From Phycisphaerales bacterium (GTDB taxonomy: Bacteria; Planctomycetota; Phycisphaerae; Phycisphaerales; SM1A02): a stretch of 43,866 bases of DNA. Positions 1 through 7,777 of the stretch are shown here, piece by piece. The stretch lies in assembly GCA_014238965.1 (NCBI GenBank), contig JABAAC010000191.1:1-43866 (forward strand), in the 5' to 3' direction. The position numbers and the translations under genes were made by a program. Below the pieces are notes generated by a model. It saw nothing but the letters and a program-made list of their open reading frames with translations, did not search any database and was not told where the DNA came from. Each line of letters opens with the position of its first letter. Positions within the stretch are counted from its first letter, which is position 1.

Positions 1-54
1 CACCGCCAAGGACATCAAAGAGAGCAGGAATGCCAATACGGTGTGTAATGCCAT
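1..54 (-). CDS. 5' end of a secreted or membrane protein, cut by the window edge
   Basis: On the minus strand an ATG at 54 opens a frame that runs off the window with 18 codons reading MALHTVLAFLLSLMSLAV. This looks like the hydrophobic core of a signal peptide or a first membrane helix. The frame is open to the edge and is divergent from the Msr gene at 129. No clear ribosome-binding site precedes the ATG. The product cannot be named from 18 residues, and chance openness is possible. Confidence 0.4.
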   Translation of the reverse strand, partial: MALHTVLAFLLSLMSLAV

Positions 55-128
55 TTCTGGACACTACCGTACGGGAGTTGTGACATTTGAGCGAACCCCC
101 CATACAGTGACTGATCTATCATCTTGGC

Positions 129-1214
129 ATGCGACGAACTGCTCTCAAACTGATTCCACTAGCCTTGCTGATTGCCAGCTGCGATCATGGGGCCGCTCAA
201 CCTCCATCAACACATCGGCAGCCCGAGCAAGCCGCTCCCGCCACTGCATCTCAGGACACGAAATCGATGAATCCCGACTCAGCGCCGAATCCATTGATCT
301 CCGGCACAGGCCACGACATCACACCACTGACTCAGGGCCAAAAGGCACCCTTGGTCGCAAAACTCACGCCAGCACAGGTTCACGTGACACAAAAAGCCGG
401 CACAGAACGACCGTTCTGCGGCACTTTGCTCGATAACAAGCGTGATGGTGCGTACCACTGCATCGTCTGTGATCTTCCGCTATTCGCAAGCATGAATAAG
501 TTTGACTCGGGTACCGGCTGGCCCAGTTTCTATCAATCCTTCGATCCTCAGCACATTACCCGTACAGCGGACAACAGCCTCGGTGCCCTTCGAACAGAAA
601 TATCGTGCGCACGTTGCGATGCACACCTAGGCCATGTCTTTCCAGACGGTCCCCCGCCAACTGGCGAGCGACACTGTTTGAACTCTGAAGCACTGACCTT
701 TGTTGATACTGACCCGAGCGAACGAGCAACGGCCTACTTTGCCGGGGGCTGCTTCTGGGGCATTGAGCATTACTTCCAACAAGGGCCTGGTGTCATTGAT
801 GCCCAAAGTGGTTACATGAACGGCTCCTTGGACAACCCCGACTATCGCGCGGTGTGCACCGGAAATACGGGCCACGCCGAAGCCGTCCGCGTGATATACA
901 ACCCCTCGATTGTGTCCTACGAACGACTGCTGCAAGCATTTTTCGATATGCACGATCCAACGCAAATCAATCGCCAAGGACCTGACCGAGGCACACAATA
1001 TCGGTCCGGCATTTACACCGTCACTGACGAACAAACGGCCGCTGCCAAGGCATTCATCGCAACGCTCAATGCATCAGATCAATTGGACAGGCCCATCGCC
1101 ACCGAAGTGAAGCCCGCGGAAGAGTTCTTCATCGCCGAGGAATACCACCAGGACTACATCGACAAGACAGGCCGCGTCTGCCATGTCGCAGATCCATGGA
1201 CTGACAACAAGTAG
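129..1214 (+). CDS. msrBA: Bifunctional peptide-methionine sulfoxide reductase MsrB-MsrA, lipoprotein
   Basis: The enzyme reduces both R- and S-methionine sulfoxide in oxidised proteins. The 361-residue product starts with a lipoprotein signal (lipobox IASC, Cys18), so it should act outside the cytoplasmic membrane. A low-complexity linker of about 60 residues follows. The MsrB domain (about 75-195) shows zinc ligands Cys111/Cys114 and Cys160/Cys163, the SGTGWPSF motif and the catalytic Cys183 in RHCLNS; Cys97 fits the resolving position. The MsrA domain (about 201-355) shows the GCFWG motif with catalytic Cys208. Domain order is B then A, the reverse of the neisserial PilB order, and no thioredoxin-like domain is fused, so an outside reductant must be supplied by another protein. 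The gene stands alone and converges on the sulfatase gene 9 nt downstream. The family call is secure. Confidence 0.95.
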   Translation: MRRTALKLIPLALLIASCDHGAAQPPSTHRQPEQAAPATASQDTKSMNPDSAPNPLISGTGHDITPLTQGQKAPLVAKLTPAQVHVTQKAGTERPFCGTLLDNKRDGAYHCIVCDLPLFASMNKFDSGTGWPSFYQSFDPQHITRTADNSLGALRTEISCARCDAHLGHVFPDGPPPTGERHCLNSEALTFVDTDPSERATAYFAGGCFWGIEHYFQQGPGVIDAQSGYMNGSLDNPDYRAVCTGNTGHAEAVRVIYNPSIVSYERLLQAFFDMHDPTQINRQGPDRGTQYRSGIYTVTDEQTAAAKAFIATLNASDQLDRPIATEVKPAEEFFIAEEYHQDYIDKTGRVCHVADPWTDNK

Positions 1215-1223
1215 ACCTAGCCC

Positions 1224-2627
1224 TTAGTCGTCTCCGCGAATACGATCGAGTTCTCGCTGTAATCGCGCAACAACATCTGGATGCCCTGCTGCGACGTTTC
1301 GCGTCTCCGATGGATCCAGTTCCAAGTCGTACAGTTGCACCGCAAGGGCCCCCTCCGGGGGCTCGACACGCTTGGGTTTCGTGAAGCCGCCAGATCCAAG
1401 TCCCTCGATGAGTTTCCACCGGCCAAGCCGAAGTGCGAACATGCCATCGCCACTGTGATGCACGATTGGCCGATCGTCCCACGATGTTGCCAACAAGTTG
1501 ACAGGCTGACCATCTGGCGACGCCCCTGGCGGCAAATCAAATGCCAATGCCTGGCTAAGCGTGGGCATGAGATCCACCAAACTCAATGGCACATCGCTCA
1601 GACCACCACACGGCAGGTGCCCAGGCCACCGCACAATAAAGGGGACGCGATGCCCCCCCTCGTGAATGTCCGCCTTTTGCCCACGCCATCGGCCGTTGGC
1701 CACATGTCCAAAACGAGTCACATCAGCCTCAGGCCAATGTGCCCCGTTATCCGAGGTAATGATGATCATTGTTTCCTGGGCAACACCCGCATCTTGAAGC
1801 GCACGGTCAATTCGACCGATGCCGCGATCGACATCCACCACAAAATCGCCATACCAACCAGCCTTCGATACCCCCTGCGAATCCTCTGAGGGCAGCCAAG
1901 GCGTGTGCGGCGCGGACAACGGAACGTACAAGAAGAACGGCGCGTCAGCTGAGGCATACTCATTGATCCACGCACATGCCGTGTCGATCGTTCGCGGAAG
2001 GATGTCAGCGTGCCCAAGGTCTGGTGCGATTTTGCCACCACGCCAATATCCGCCTCCACCGTTGCGACGATGCGCAGAGCCCTTGATCGCCTTTGTTGGC
2101 TGCGATTCAACTTCGCGGTCAACAATCCAAGTGACCGGCGCCATGTCGAGCGATGCGGGAATACCTTGCCAGTGTGTGAATCCAAGGTCACATGGGCCAT
2201 GCGTGATAGGCTTTGACCAGTCAACGGGGTCATGATCGCCCAGCCCAAGATGCCACTTGCCCACACCAAGCGTCGTGTAGCCCAGTTCCTGCAGCACAGA
2301 TGCCAGCGTGGGTGTCCCCATTGGAATGAGGGCCTTTGATTCTGCACCAAGAACCCATTTCTTCATAGGTGTACGCCATGCGTATTGGCCTGTGAGCATC
2401 GCATACCGAGATGGCGAGCACACGGCAGACGCGCTGTGGACATCGGTGCACTGAAGCCCTTCGCTGGCGATGTGGTCAATGTGTGGCGTTGGAATGCGTG
2501 AACCAGCATTGCATGCGCCCAGATCACCCACCCCCAGATCGTCAGCAAGAATGAGCACGATGCTCGGACGAGCCGGAGGAGGATCCACGCTTTGGGACAG
2601 CATGCACAGCAAAGTAAGAATGAACAT
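1224..2627 (-). CDS. Type I sulfatase (formylglycine-dependent), secreted
   Basis: It hydrolyses sulfate esters, probably on sulfated glycans or other organic sulfates. From an ATG at 2627 the protein has 467 residues with a hydrophobic N-terminus. The metal-binding start of the fold (LILADDLGVGDLG) and the modification motif CSPSR (Cys at residue 70, converted to formylglycine by a maturase) are intact. Later motifs such as TSDNGAHW (metal and active-site residues) and GQKADIHEGG also fit type I sulfatases. The open frame extends to a GTG at 2681, but that would leave only 9 nt to the divergent cytochrome gene, so the inner ATG is preferred; this is uncertain. Substrate cannot be told from sequence. 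No maturase gene is present in the window. Confidence 0.92.
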   Translation of the reverse strand: MFILTLLCMLSQSVDPPPARPSIVLILADDLGVGDLGACNAGSRIPTPHIDHIASEGLQCTDVHSASAVCSPSRYAMLTGQYAWRTPMKKWVLGAESKALIPMGTPTLASVLQELGYTTLGVGKWHLGLGDHDPVDWSKPITHGPCDLGFTHWQGIPASLDMAPVTWIVDREVESQPTKAIKGSAHRRNGGGGYWRGGKIAPDLGHADILPRTIDTACAWINEYASADAPFFLYVPLSAPHTPWLPSEDSQGVSKAGWYGDFVVDVDRGIGRIDRALQDAGVAQETMIIITSDNGAHWPEADVTRFGHVANGRWRGQKADIHEGGHRVPFIVRWPGHLPCGGLSDVPLSLVDLMPTLSQALAFDLPPGASPDGQPVNLLATSWDDRPIVHHSGDGMFALRLGRWKLIEGLGSGGFTKPKRVEPPEGALAVQLYDLELDPSETRNVAAGHPDVVARLQRELDRIRGDD

Positions 2628-2690
2628 GGCCCCGAGGATGATGCCAATGTGTCCCTGCGTCAAGGCTTCAGACACGTACACTGACCTGCA

Positions 2691-4928
2691 ATGTTGAGTC
2701 CGATGCTATTACTTGGGGCAATGCTGTGTGCTACGGGCCCGCTGGTCACCGACGAATACGTCGATGATGCGCAATGCGCTCGCTGCCATGCGGAGATCAG
2801 CCATGGCTTTCAATCGTTGGGCATGGGCAGATCGTTCACCGTTCCAAAACTTGATGAAGCTGTAGCTGACTTCTCCGCAACTGGCGGGGCGTTCAAACAT
2901 GCCGCGTCGGGCCAACACTATCGAATGTGGTTTGACGACCAGAATCGCATGTGGATGAGACAGTTTGAACTTGACCATGCCGGTCGCGAAATCAACGGCG
3001 TGAGTGTGCAAGCGCACTTCGCCGTAGGCAGCGCCAACCACGCTCGAACGTACCTACACCGATCGCCAAGCGGGGAGTTGTGGGAGTTGCCTGTGTCGTG
3101 GTACGCCCATGGCGGATGGAACATGTCGCCTGGATACGACCGAGCCCAGCACGATCGTTTCTCTCGTCCAGTGGGCCGAGAATGCCTGTTCTGTCATAAC
3201 GCGTATCCAGACACACCCCTTGGTGAAGACCGCCTTGGACGTCCCGAAGTGTTCCCGGAAACACTGCCCTCTGGAATTGGCTGCCAGCGCTGCCACGGCC
3301 CAGGTCGGCGGCACGTCGATCTGGCATACACCGCCCATGCCAGCAATGAAACTATCGCAGCAGCCATCTTGAACCCGGCAGATCTCAATCCGATCGCTCA
3401 AGATGAAATTTGCCTTCAATGCCACTTGCAGACCACCAGCAGATTGAGTTCACTCGTGCGGCCCTTTGACCGTGGCGACTATTCGTACCGCCCAGGCGAA
3501 CCCCTCGCTGACTACATCAATCACGTGGACTACGCGGTGCCTGGGCAAGACGACTCATTTGAAGTCAATCATCATGCATATCGCCTTCGGCAGAGCGCTT
3601 GCTGGCAAGGCGAAGGGACACTGACTTGTCTCTCTTGCCACGACCCGCACCACAAACCAGCACAAGCAGATCGTGTGATGCGCTACCGTGCGGCCTGCTT
3701 GAACTGCCACGCAAGTGAAGACTGTCATGTAGAAGCCAGTACAGGTGCACCACTTGGCCCTAACCCCGACTGCACATCATGCCACATGCCTGTGCGTCGC
3801 CCCTCTGACGCCATTCATACAACGGTTACGGACCACCGCATTCAGATTCCACCGAACAATCCTTCGCAATTGCTTGCGCCGCGGGCTGAGAGTCCGCCAC
3901 CGGCTCAATTCACGCCAATGCTGCACCGTGGCGATTCTTCCTCTGCCCAGTTGATGGAGCATATGGCCCGAATCATCAGTGGCGACAATACCCAGGCGCA
4001 GAACTTCGCCGCATCTGTGCCCGCTGATGCGCCCCGTAGGCAACAGCTCATTGCTGCGGAGGCATTGCTTGAATCGGGGCATCATGCATTGGCCGCTGAT
4101 CGCCTTCGTTCGCTGCTGCAAGACTCACCATGGATTGTGCCTGGCCAAGTGAATCTCGCATTTCTCGAGGCTCAAGTTGGTGGCATCGACGCTGCCATCA
4201 CACGCATGGAGCAAGTTGTTCGAGAGACGCCACTGGCGGCTGACGCTTGGATCCAGTTGGGACCGTTGTACTGGGCCCAAGACCGCCGCGAAGAGGCCCT
4301 CGCTGCTGCCGCTGAAGCAGCCCGACTGCGACCCCTTGGAGCCCAACACTGGAATCGCCTGGGAACATATCTCGCGGCAGGAGGCATGCTTGACCAGGCA
4401 CAGTTAGCCTTTGCACGATCAGAGGCCCTTCTTCCAGGCAACCCAAAGAACGCCTACAACCTAGGCTTGGCCCAGTGGAAATTGGAACGGTACACGGATG
4501 CTGCCTCAACATGGAACCATGCACTTGGCCGCTCGCCCAATGACCCAAAACTGCTCAAAATGGCAGCTCTTACTTCCGTACTTCCGTTTGCTGACCTGCA
4601 GACCAATGTACCCCGAGGCACCCAACTCGCCCGACGTTGGATTGGTGCAGATGCCACTGATGCGGAGGGTCTGGTGCTCCTGGCGGCAGCTTTGCAGGCC
4701 GAAGACAGCGGGCAACAAGCAACGAACATATTGCAACAAGCAGCAGAGGCTGGCGCGGATCGCGCTGCTGTAAGCATGGTCCATGCCTTTTTGCTCGCCG
4801 ACGCAGGACAACGTGACGATGCTCAGGCGAAATGGCTCCGGGTCTCACGGGCCATTGACCGACCCGATCGCCTGAGCATGCTTCGCCAAGGACTCTTAAA
4901 TCGCGGACGACTGATCTTTGCAAATTGA
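2691..4928 (+). CDS. Seven-haem c-type cytochrome with C-terminal TPR repeats
   Basis: This is an electron-carrying, probably periplasmic protein of 745 residues. A short hydrophobic N-terminus (residues 4-16) serves as signal or anchor; Met5 at 2703 is an alternative start. Seven CxxCH haem c motifs are visible: CARCH (29), CLFCH (165), CQRCH (198), CLQCH (241), CLSCH (313), CLNCH (336) and CTSCH (361). The C-terminal half (about 430-740) is a string of helical repeats of TPR type, for example the stretch around LGPLYWAQDRREEALAAA. Multihaem-TPR fusions of this sort are known from planctomycetes and other environmental bacteria, mostly without an assigned reaction. It is divergent from the sulfatase and followed by a small lipoprotein. 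A specific substrate such as hydroxylamine, nitrite or sulfite is not supported here. Confidence 0.9.
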   Translation: MLSPMLLLGAMLCATGPLVTDEYVDDAQCARCHAEISHGFQSLGMGRSFTVPKLDEAVADFSATGGAFKHAASGQHYRMWFDDQNRMWMRQFELDHAGREINGVSVQAHFAVGSANHARTYLHRSPSGELWELPVSWYAHGGWNMSPGYDRAQHDRFSRPVGRECLFCHNAYPDTPLGEDRLGRPEVFPETLPSGIGCQRCHGPGRRHVDLAYTAHASNETIAAAILNPADLNPIAQDEICLQCHLQTTSRLSSLVRPFDRGDYSYRPGEPLADYINHVDYAVPGQDDSFEVNHHAYRLRQSACWQGEGTLTCLSCHDPHHKPAQADRVMRYRAACLNCHASEDCHVEASTGAPLGPNPDCTSCHMPVRRPSDAIHTTVTDHRIQIPPNNPSQLLAPRAESPPPAQFTPMLHRGDSSSAQLMEHMARIISGDNTQAQNFAASVPADAPRRQQLIAAEALLESGHHALAADRLRSLLQDSPWIVPGQVNLAFLEAQVGGIDAAITRMEQVVRETPLAADAWIQLGPLYWAQDRREEALAAAAEAARLRPLGAQHWNRLGTYLAAGGMLDQAQLAFARSEALLPGNPKNAYNLGLAQWKLERYTDAASTWNHALGRSPNDPKLLKMAALTSVLPFADLQTNVPRGTQLARRWIGADATDAEGLVLLAAALQAEDSGQQATNILQQAAEAGADRAAVSMVHAFLLADAGQRDDAQAKWLRVSRAIDRPDRLSMLRQGLLNRGRLIFAN

Positions 4929-4997
4929 TTAGCTCCATGACTTGCCCCAATGGATGAATCACGAGACACTGCATAGACACGCGCCCTGCGCCACACT

Positions 4998-5002
4998 GGA
5001 GA
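4998..5002 (+). promoter_or_regulatory. Ribosome-binding site deciding the start at 5008
   Basis: GGAGA lies 5 nt before the ATG at 5008 and supports that start rather than the ATG at 4942, which would add an uncharacteristic N-terminal stretch before the signal peptide. Confidence 0.6.
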
Positions 5003-5007
5003 CTTTC

Positions 5008-5259
5008 ATGACCAAGACTATGACCACGTTCAAGCCACGCCTCTCACATGCTGCTCTTGGAGCTGCGATGCTCAGCATTGTCGCCCTTACTGGCTGTGAA
5101 ACCAAGACCCAAACTGGCGCGCTTATCGGCGGCGGTGCTGGCGCAACGAGTGGCGCTTTGATTGCAGGGCCCGTTGGCGCTGTTGTTGGCGGCGCAGGTG
5201 GTGCTGTGACTGGAGCCCTGATTGGCTCTGAAGAAGATAAGAAAGACGACCGCGACTAG
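5008..5259 (+). CDS. Small glycine-zipper lipoprotein
   Basis: An 83-residue protein with a basic N-terminus, a hydrophobic core and the lipobox LTGC (Cys30), so it should be lipid-anchored. The mature part is dominated by small residues: a Gly/Ala-rich segment (about 37-72) with GxxxG-type spacing, as in glycine-zipper domains that insert into the outer membrane (relatives of OsmB/SlyB-like and DUF1269/Gly-zipper proteins). It ends in a charged EEDKKDDRD tail. Codon 1 at 5008 is preferred because of a Shine-Dalgarno sequence 5 nt upstream. Role not known; envelope integrity or stress is a usual guess. It lies 79 nt after the cytochrome gene and is convergent with the mechanosensitive channel. 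Confidence 0.8.
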   Translation: MTKTMTTFKPRLSHAALGAAMLSIVALTGCETKTQTGALIGGGAGATSGALIAGPVGAVVGGAGGAVTGALIGSEEDKKDDRD

Positions 5260-5303
5260 CAGCGGCCACGGCGCCTGCACGCTCGCACGCCAAAGTAGAT
5301 TGA

Positions 5304-6461
5304 CTATGGACCTTCGCATCCCCCGTCCACCGTAATGGTCGGAAAGGCGAAGTCTGCGCCATGGTTCTGGATGATGCTCGCAACTTGCAGCATCAACTTC
5401 TGTCGGAGTGCTGAAAACTCATTGGTGCCTGTCTCAGATGAGAAGGCCAGAAGATTGATGTCCACAGTGGAGTCACCGTAGCCTCCAAATCGCACGCGAT
5501 GTGCCTGGTCTTGGTCAAAGTGCTCGCATCCGTCTAACAGCAATTGCAGTTCGTCCATGATCGCTGGCGCCTTGGCAAGATCGTCGTACCGCAGGCCTAC
5601 GGTTTCATCAAATCGCCGATGCGTTCGACGAGATGGGTTCTCCACCACCGAAGCTGTGAATTTCATGTTCGGAATCCAGATCAATCGCTTATCGCCCCCG
5701 CGAACCAGCGTGGCATACAGCCCAATACGCTCGATGGACCCGCTCACCTTGTCGATTTGAACCCAATCGCCCACTTCAAATGGCCGATTGAAAAGCAACA
5801 TAATGCCCCCGAAGAAGTTCCCCAACAAGTCCTTGGCAGCGAACGCAAGCCCCGCACTAGACAAACCCAAAACCGCGACAATAGCTGTTGTATTGACCCC
5901 AACGGAATCCAGTGCGGTCAATATGCCCAGCACCCACACGATGGCAACAGCGATACCACCAAGCCCTTGAACCGCCGTGATGTCACCGCCCTGTTTGGCG
6001 AGCCGGTCCTCAAGTTCCCGCATGCAGCCTTTCAGGAAGCAGACCACGAACAGCGTCCCCACCAGCACAATGATGAGCGATCTAGCCACGGGGAGTACGT
6101 CATTGTGAATGGTATTGGCGATAGAGACAAAGTCGGCGTTGTCCTTGCTGAAGTACAAGCCAACGCTCAGGCCTTCATCGATCAGCATCAATGCTGCGAT
6201 TGCCCACACCCCTGTGGCCAGAGGTCGCTGCAATGCAGAAGCAGCAATACCACCCCATCGCAAATGCCCCTTTTGCAACTTGGAAATGTGCCGCAGTAGC
6301 AGCCCTAGGACCAGATGGACGATGAAGGCTGCAGCGAGAATCAATCCAATGGCAATGGCAACTGTGAGCAATTCCGGCTTTGACATCGTGATTTTCTCGA
6401 CAATGTCGTCCGCTGCCGTGCTACCTGCGGTCGCCAAAAATGTATTGAGCAATATTGACAT
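5304..6461 (-). CDS. mscS: Small-conductance mechanosensitive ion channel, MscS family
   Basis: The channel opens under membrane tension and releases solutes during hypo-osmotic shock. The protein has 385 residues from the ATG at 6461 (the frame extends to 6533 but that part lacks family features). Four or more N-terminal hydrophobic helices are followed by the pore helix and MscS core: the stretch around GLSSAGLAFAAKDLLGNFFGG matches the TM3/beta-domain junction, then FEVGDWVQIDKVSG begins the beta domain. The helices before TM3 make it slightly longer than E. coli MscS (286 residues). It is divergent from the small lipoprotein gene at 6534 and convergent with the glycine-zipper gene, 44 nt away. 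Confidence 0.93.
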   Translation of the reverse strand: MSILLNTFLATAGSTAADDIVEKITMSKPELLTVAIAIGLILAAAFIVHLVLGLLLRHISKLQKGHLRWGGIAASALQRPLATGVWAIAALMLIDEGLSVGLYFSKDNADFVSIANTIHNDVLPVARSLIIVLVGTLFVVCFLKGCMRELEDRLAKQGGDITAVQGLGGIAVAIVWVLGILTALDSVGVNTTAIVAVLGLSSAGLAFAAKDLLGNFFGGIMLLFNRPFEVGDWVQIDKVSGSIERIGLYATLVRGGDKRLIWIPNMKFTASVVENPSRRTHRRFDETVGLRYDDLAKAPAIMDELQLLLDGCEHFDQDQAHRVRFGGYGDSTVDINLLAFSSETGTNEFSALRQKLMLQVASIIQNHGADFAFPTITVDGGCEGP

Positions 6462-6533
6462 AGTGGGCCATGATACACCGCCATGACTGGAAGGCTGGAC
6501 TTCGCTCCACCCGCACGATGTACACTCACGCAC

Positions 6534-6869
6534 ATGAGACTGATTCGCTCCTCAATCCTGCTGATTCCCTTTGTAATGACCGCTTGCACCTCCTCTTCGG
6601 GACTGGTTGGCTCTTGGCATGGCGATGGCACCATGGCGGAACAACCATTCACCTTCGGTGCTGTCTCTTTTGCCGACGATGGCACCTTTACCGCCGAAGC
6701 GAGATACGGCCAAGTTGTTCGTGTCCAGTCTGGACATTGGCATTTGGATGGGTACACGCTCGATCTCGTAGAAGACCAACGCACGTACACCATTCACATC
6801 ATGGGCGATACTGTGACCTTTACGGACCCCACCTCAGGCAACAGCATGCTGCTCACGCGAGTGCACTGA
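6534..6869 (+). CDS. Small lipoprotein of unknown function
   Basis: The 111-residue product begins MRLIRSSILLIPFVMTAC, a clear lipoprotein signal with Cys18 as the lipidated residue. The mature part is beta-rich with the pattern GSWHGDG and DDGTFTAEARYG, reminiscent of small secreted proteins with a lipocalin-like strand pattern, but no family can be named. The start at 6534 is chosen because it puts the signal sequence at the N-terminus; an in-frame ATG at 6483 is less likely. The next gene starts 3 nt after the stop, so the two are probably co-transcribed. Confidence 0.75.
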   Translation: MRLIRSSILLIPFVMTACTSSSGLVGSWHGDGTMAEQPFTFGAVSFADDGTFTAEARYGQVVRVQSGHWHLDGYTLDLVEDQRTYTIHIMGDTVTFTDPTSGNSMLLTRVH

Positions 6870-6872
6870 ACC

Positions 6873-7751
6873 ATGAAAATCAGTGCATGTAGCTTCATCA
6901 ACAAGGGCACCACGCTGGGCTATCCGTTCATCGAGAGTATTCGTTCAGCCCTTGAGTTGGTCGATGAATTCGTGATTGCTGTTGGCCCCGAGCCCGACGG
7001 CACACGCGAGGCCATTGAAGCCATTGATGATCCACGAATTCGAATCATTGATACGACATGGGACCCGGGCGCACCAGGTTCATTTGTCCACGGTCAACAA
7101 ACGATGGTTGCCTTGTATAACTGCACTGGATCTTGGGTCCTGAGCATTCAGGGCGACGAAGCTATTCATGAAGATGACTGTCCTGAATTGCGATTGTTGA
7201 TTAAGCGAGCCCACGCCGATGGTCGCGCTGATGCAATCGTAATGAACTACCACCACTTCTATGGTAGACCAGACCTACTCGCCACGGGCCCGCGGTGGTA
7301 CCGCGCTGAAGCGAGACTGATGCGTACAGAAGGCCGCCGTGTCATCATTCCAACAGGTGCGCAATTTCTAGCCAATATCACTGGACGCCATAAACTCACC
7401 TGGCCCCGAGCAGTGAAATCCAATGCTTGGTTCTATCACTACGGCTGGGTCCGCAGCGCAGAATCGCATGACCGAAAGATTCGAGCAGCGAAGCACCATC
7501 GACACCCAGAAGGCGCTCCCGTAGACCCCTATCATCAGGTTGACGCTCGAATGCTCGCGCCATTTAAAGGCACGCATCCAGCAGCCATGCAACCATGGCT
7601 CGATGGCAGTGCGAACTGGGATTTTGAGCCCGACCCGAAGTACACGCTCTCAATGCGAGACCACCGGCAGCGATTCAAAGCCGGCCTTGAGAAACTGCTC
7701 CGCGCAGACTTCTCCTGCACGCACTTCAGGCGCATGCGCCTCAAGTCCTAA
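6873..7751 (+). CDS. Glycosyltransferase family 2-like protein
   Basis: A 292-residue cytoplasmic protein with a GT-A type N-terminal half: the nucleotide-fold start (SACSFINKGTTLGYPFIESI), the strand ending VDEFVIAVGPEPDGT, and a potential metal-binding loop in LSIQGDEAIHEDD (in place of DxD), followed by a region rich in aromatic and His residues. This fits a glycosyltransferase that uses a nucleotide sugar; acceptor and sugar are not evident. It starts 3 nt after the small lipoprotein stop and has no Shine-Dalgarno sequence, so coupling to that gene is likely. It converges on the metalloprotease gene, 26 nt away. Confidence 0.75.
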   Translation: MKISACSFINKGTTLGYPFIESIRSALELVDEFVIAVGPEPDGTREAIEAIDDPRIRIIDTTWDPGAPGSFVHGQQTMVALYNCTGSWVLSIQGDEAIHEDDCPELRLLIKRAHADGRADAIVMNYHHFYGRPDLLATGPRWYRAEARLMRTEGRRVIIPTGAQFLANITGRHKLTWPRAVKSNAWFYHYGWVRSAESHDRKIRAAKHHRHPEGAPVDPYHQVDARMLAPFKGTHPAAMQPWLDGSANWDFEPDPKYTLSMRDHRQRFKAGLEKLLRADFSCTHFRRMRLKS

Positions 7752-7777
7752 GCACGCTCATTGCTGTCAATCCAGCC

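Noticed and set aside
41-436. 131-codon plus-strand open frame overlapping the Msr gene start
   Set aside because: Out of frame with the fully supported MsrB-MsrA gene, with Ser/Arg/His-rich translation and no features.
5544-6299. 251-codon plus-strand open frame
   Set aside because: Antisense to the MscS gene. Its translation is rich in His, Gln and Arg with no domain features, as expected for a shadow of a conserved gene.
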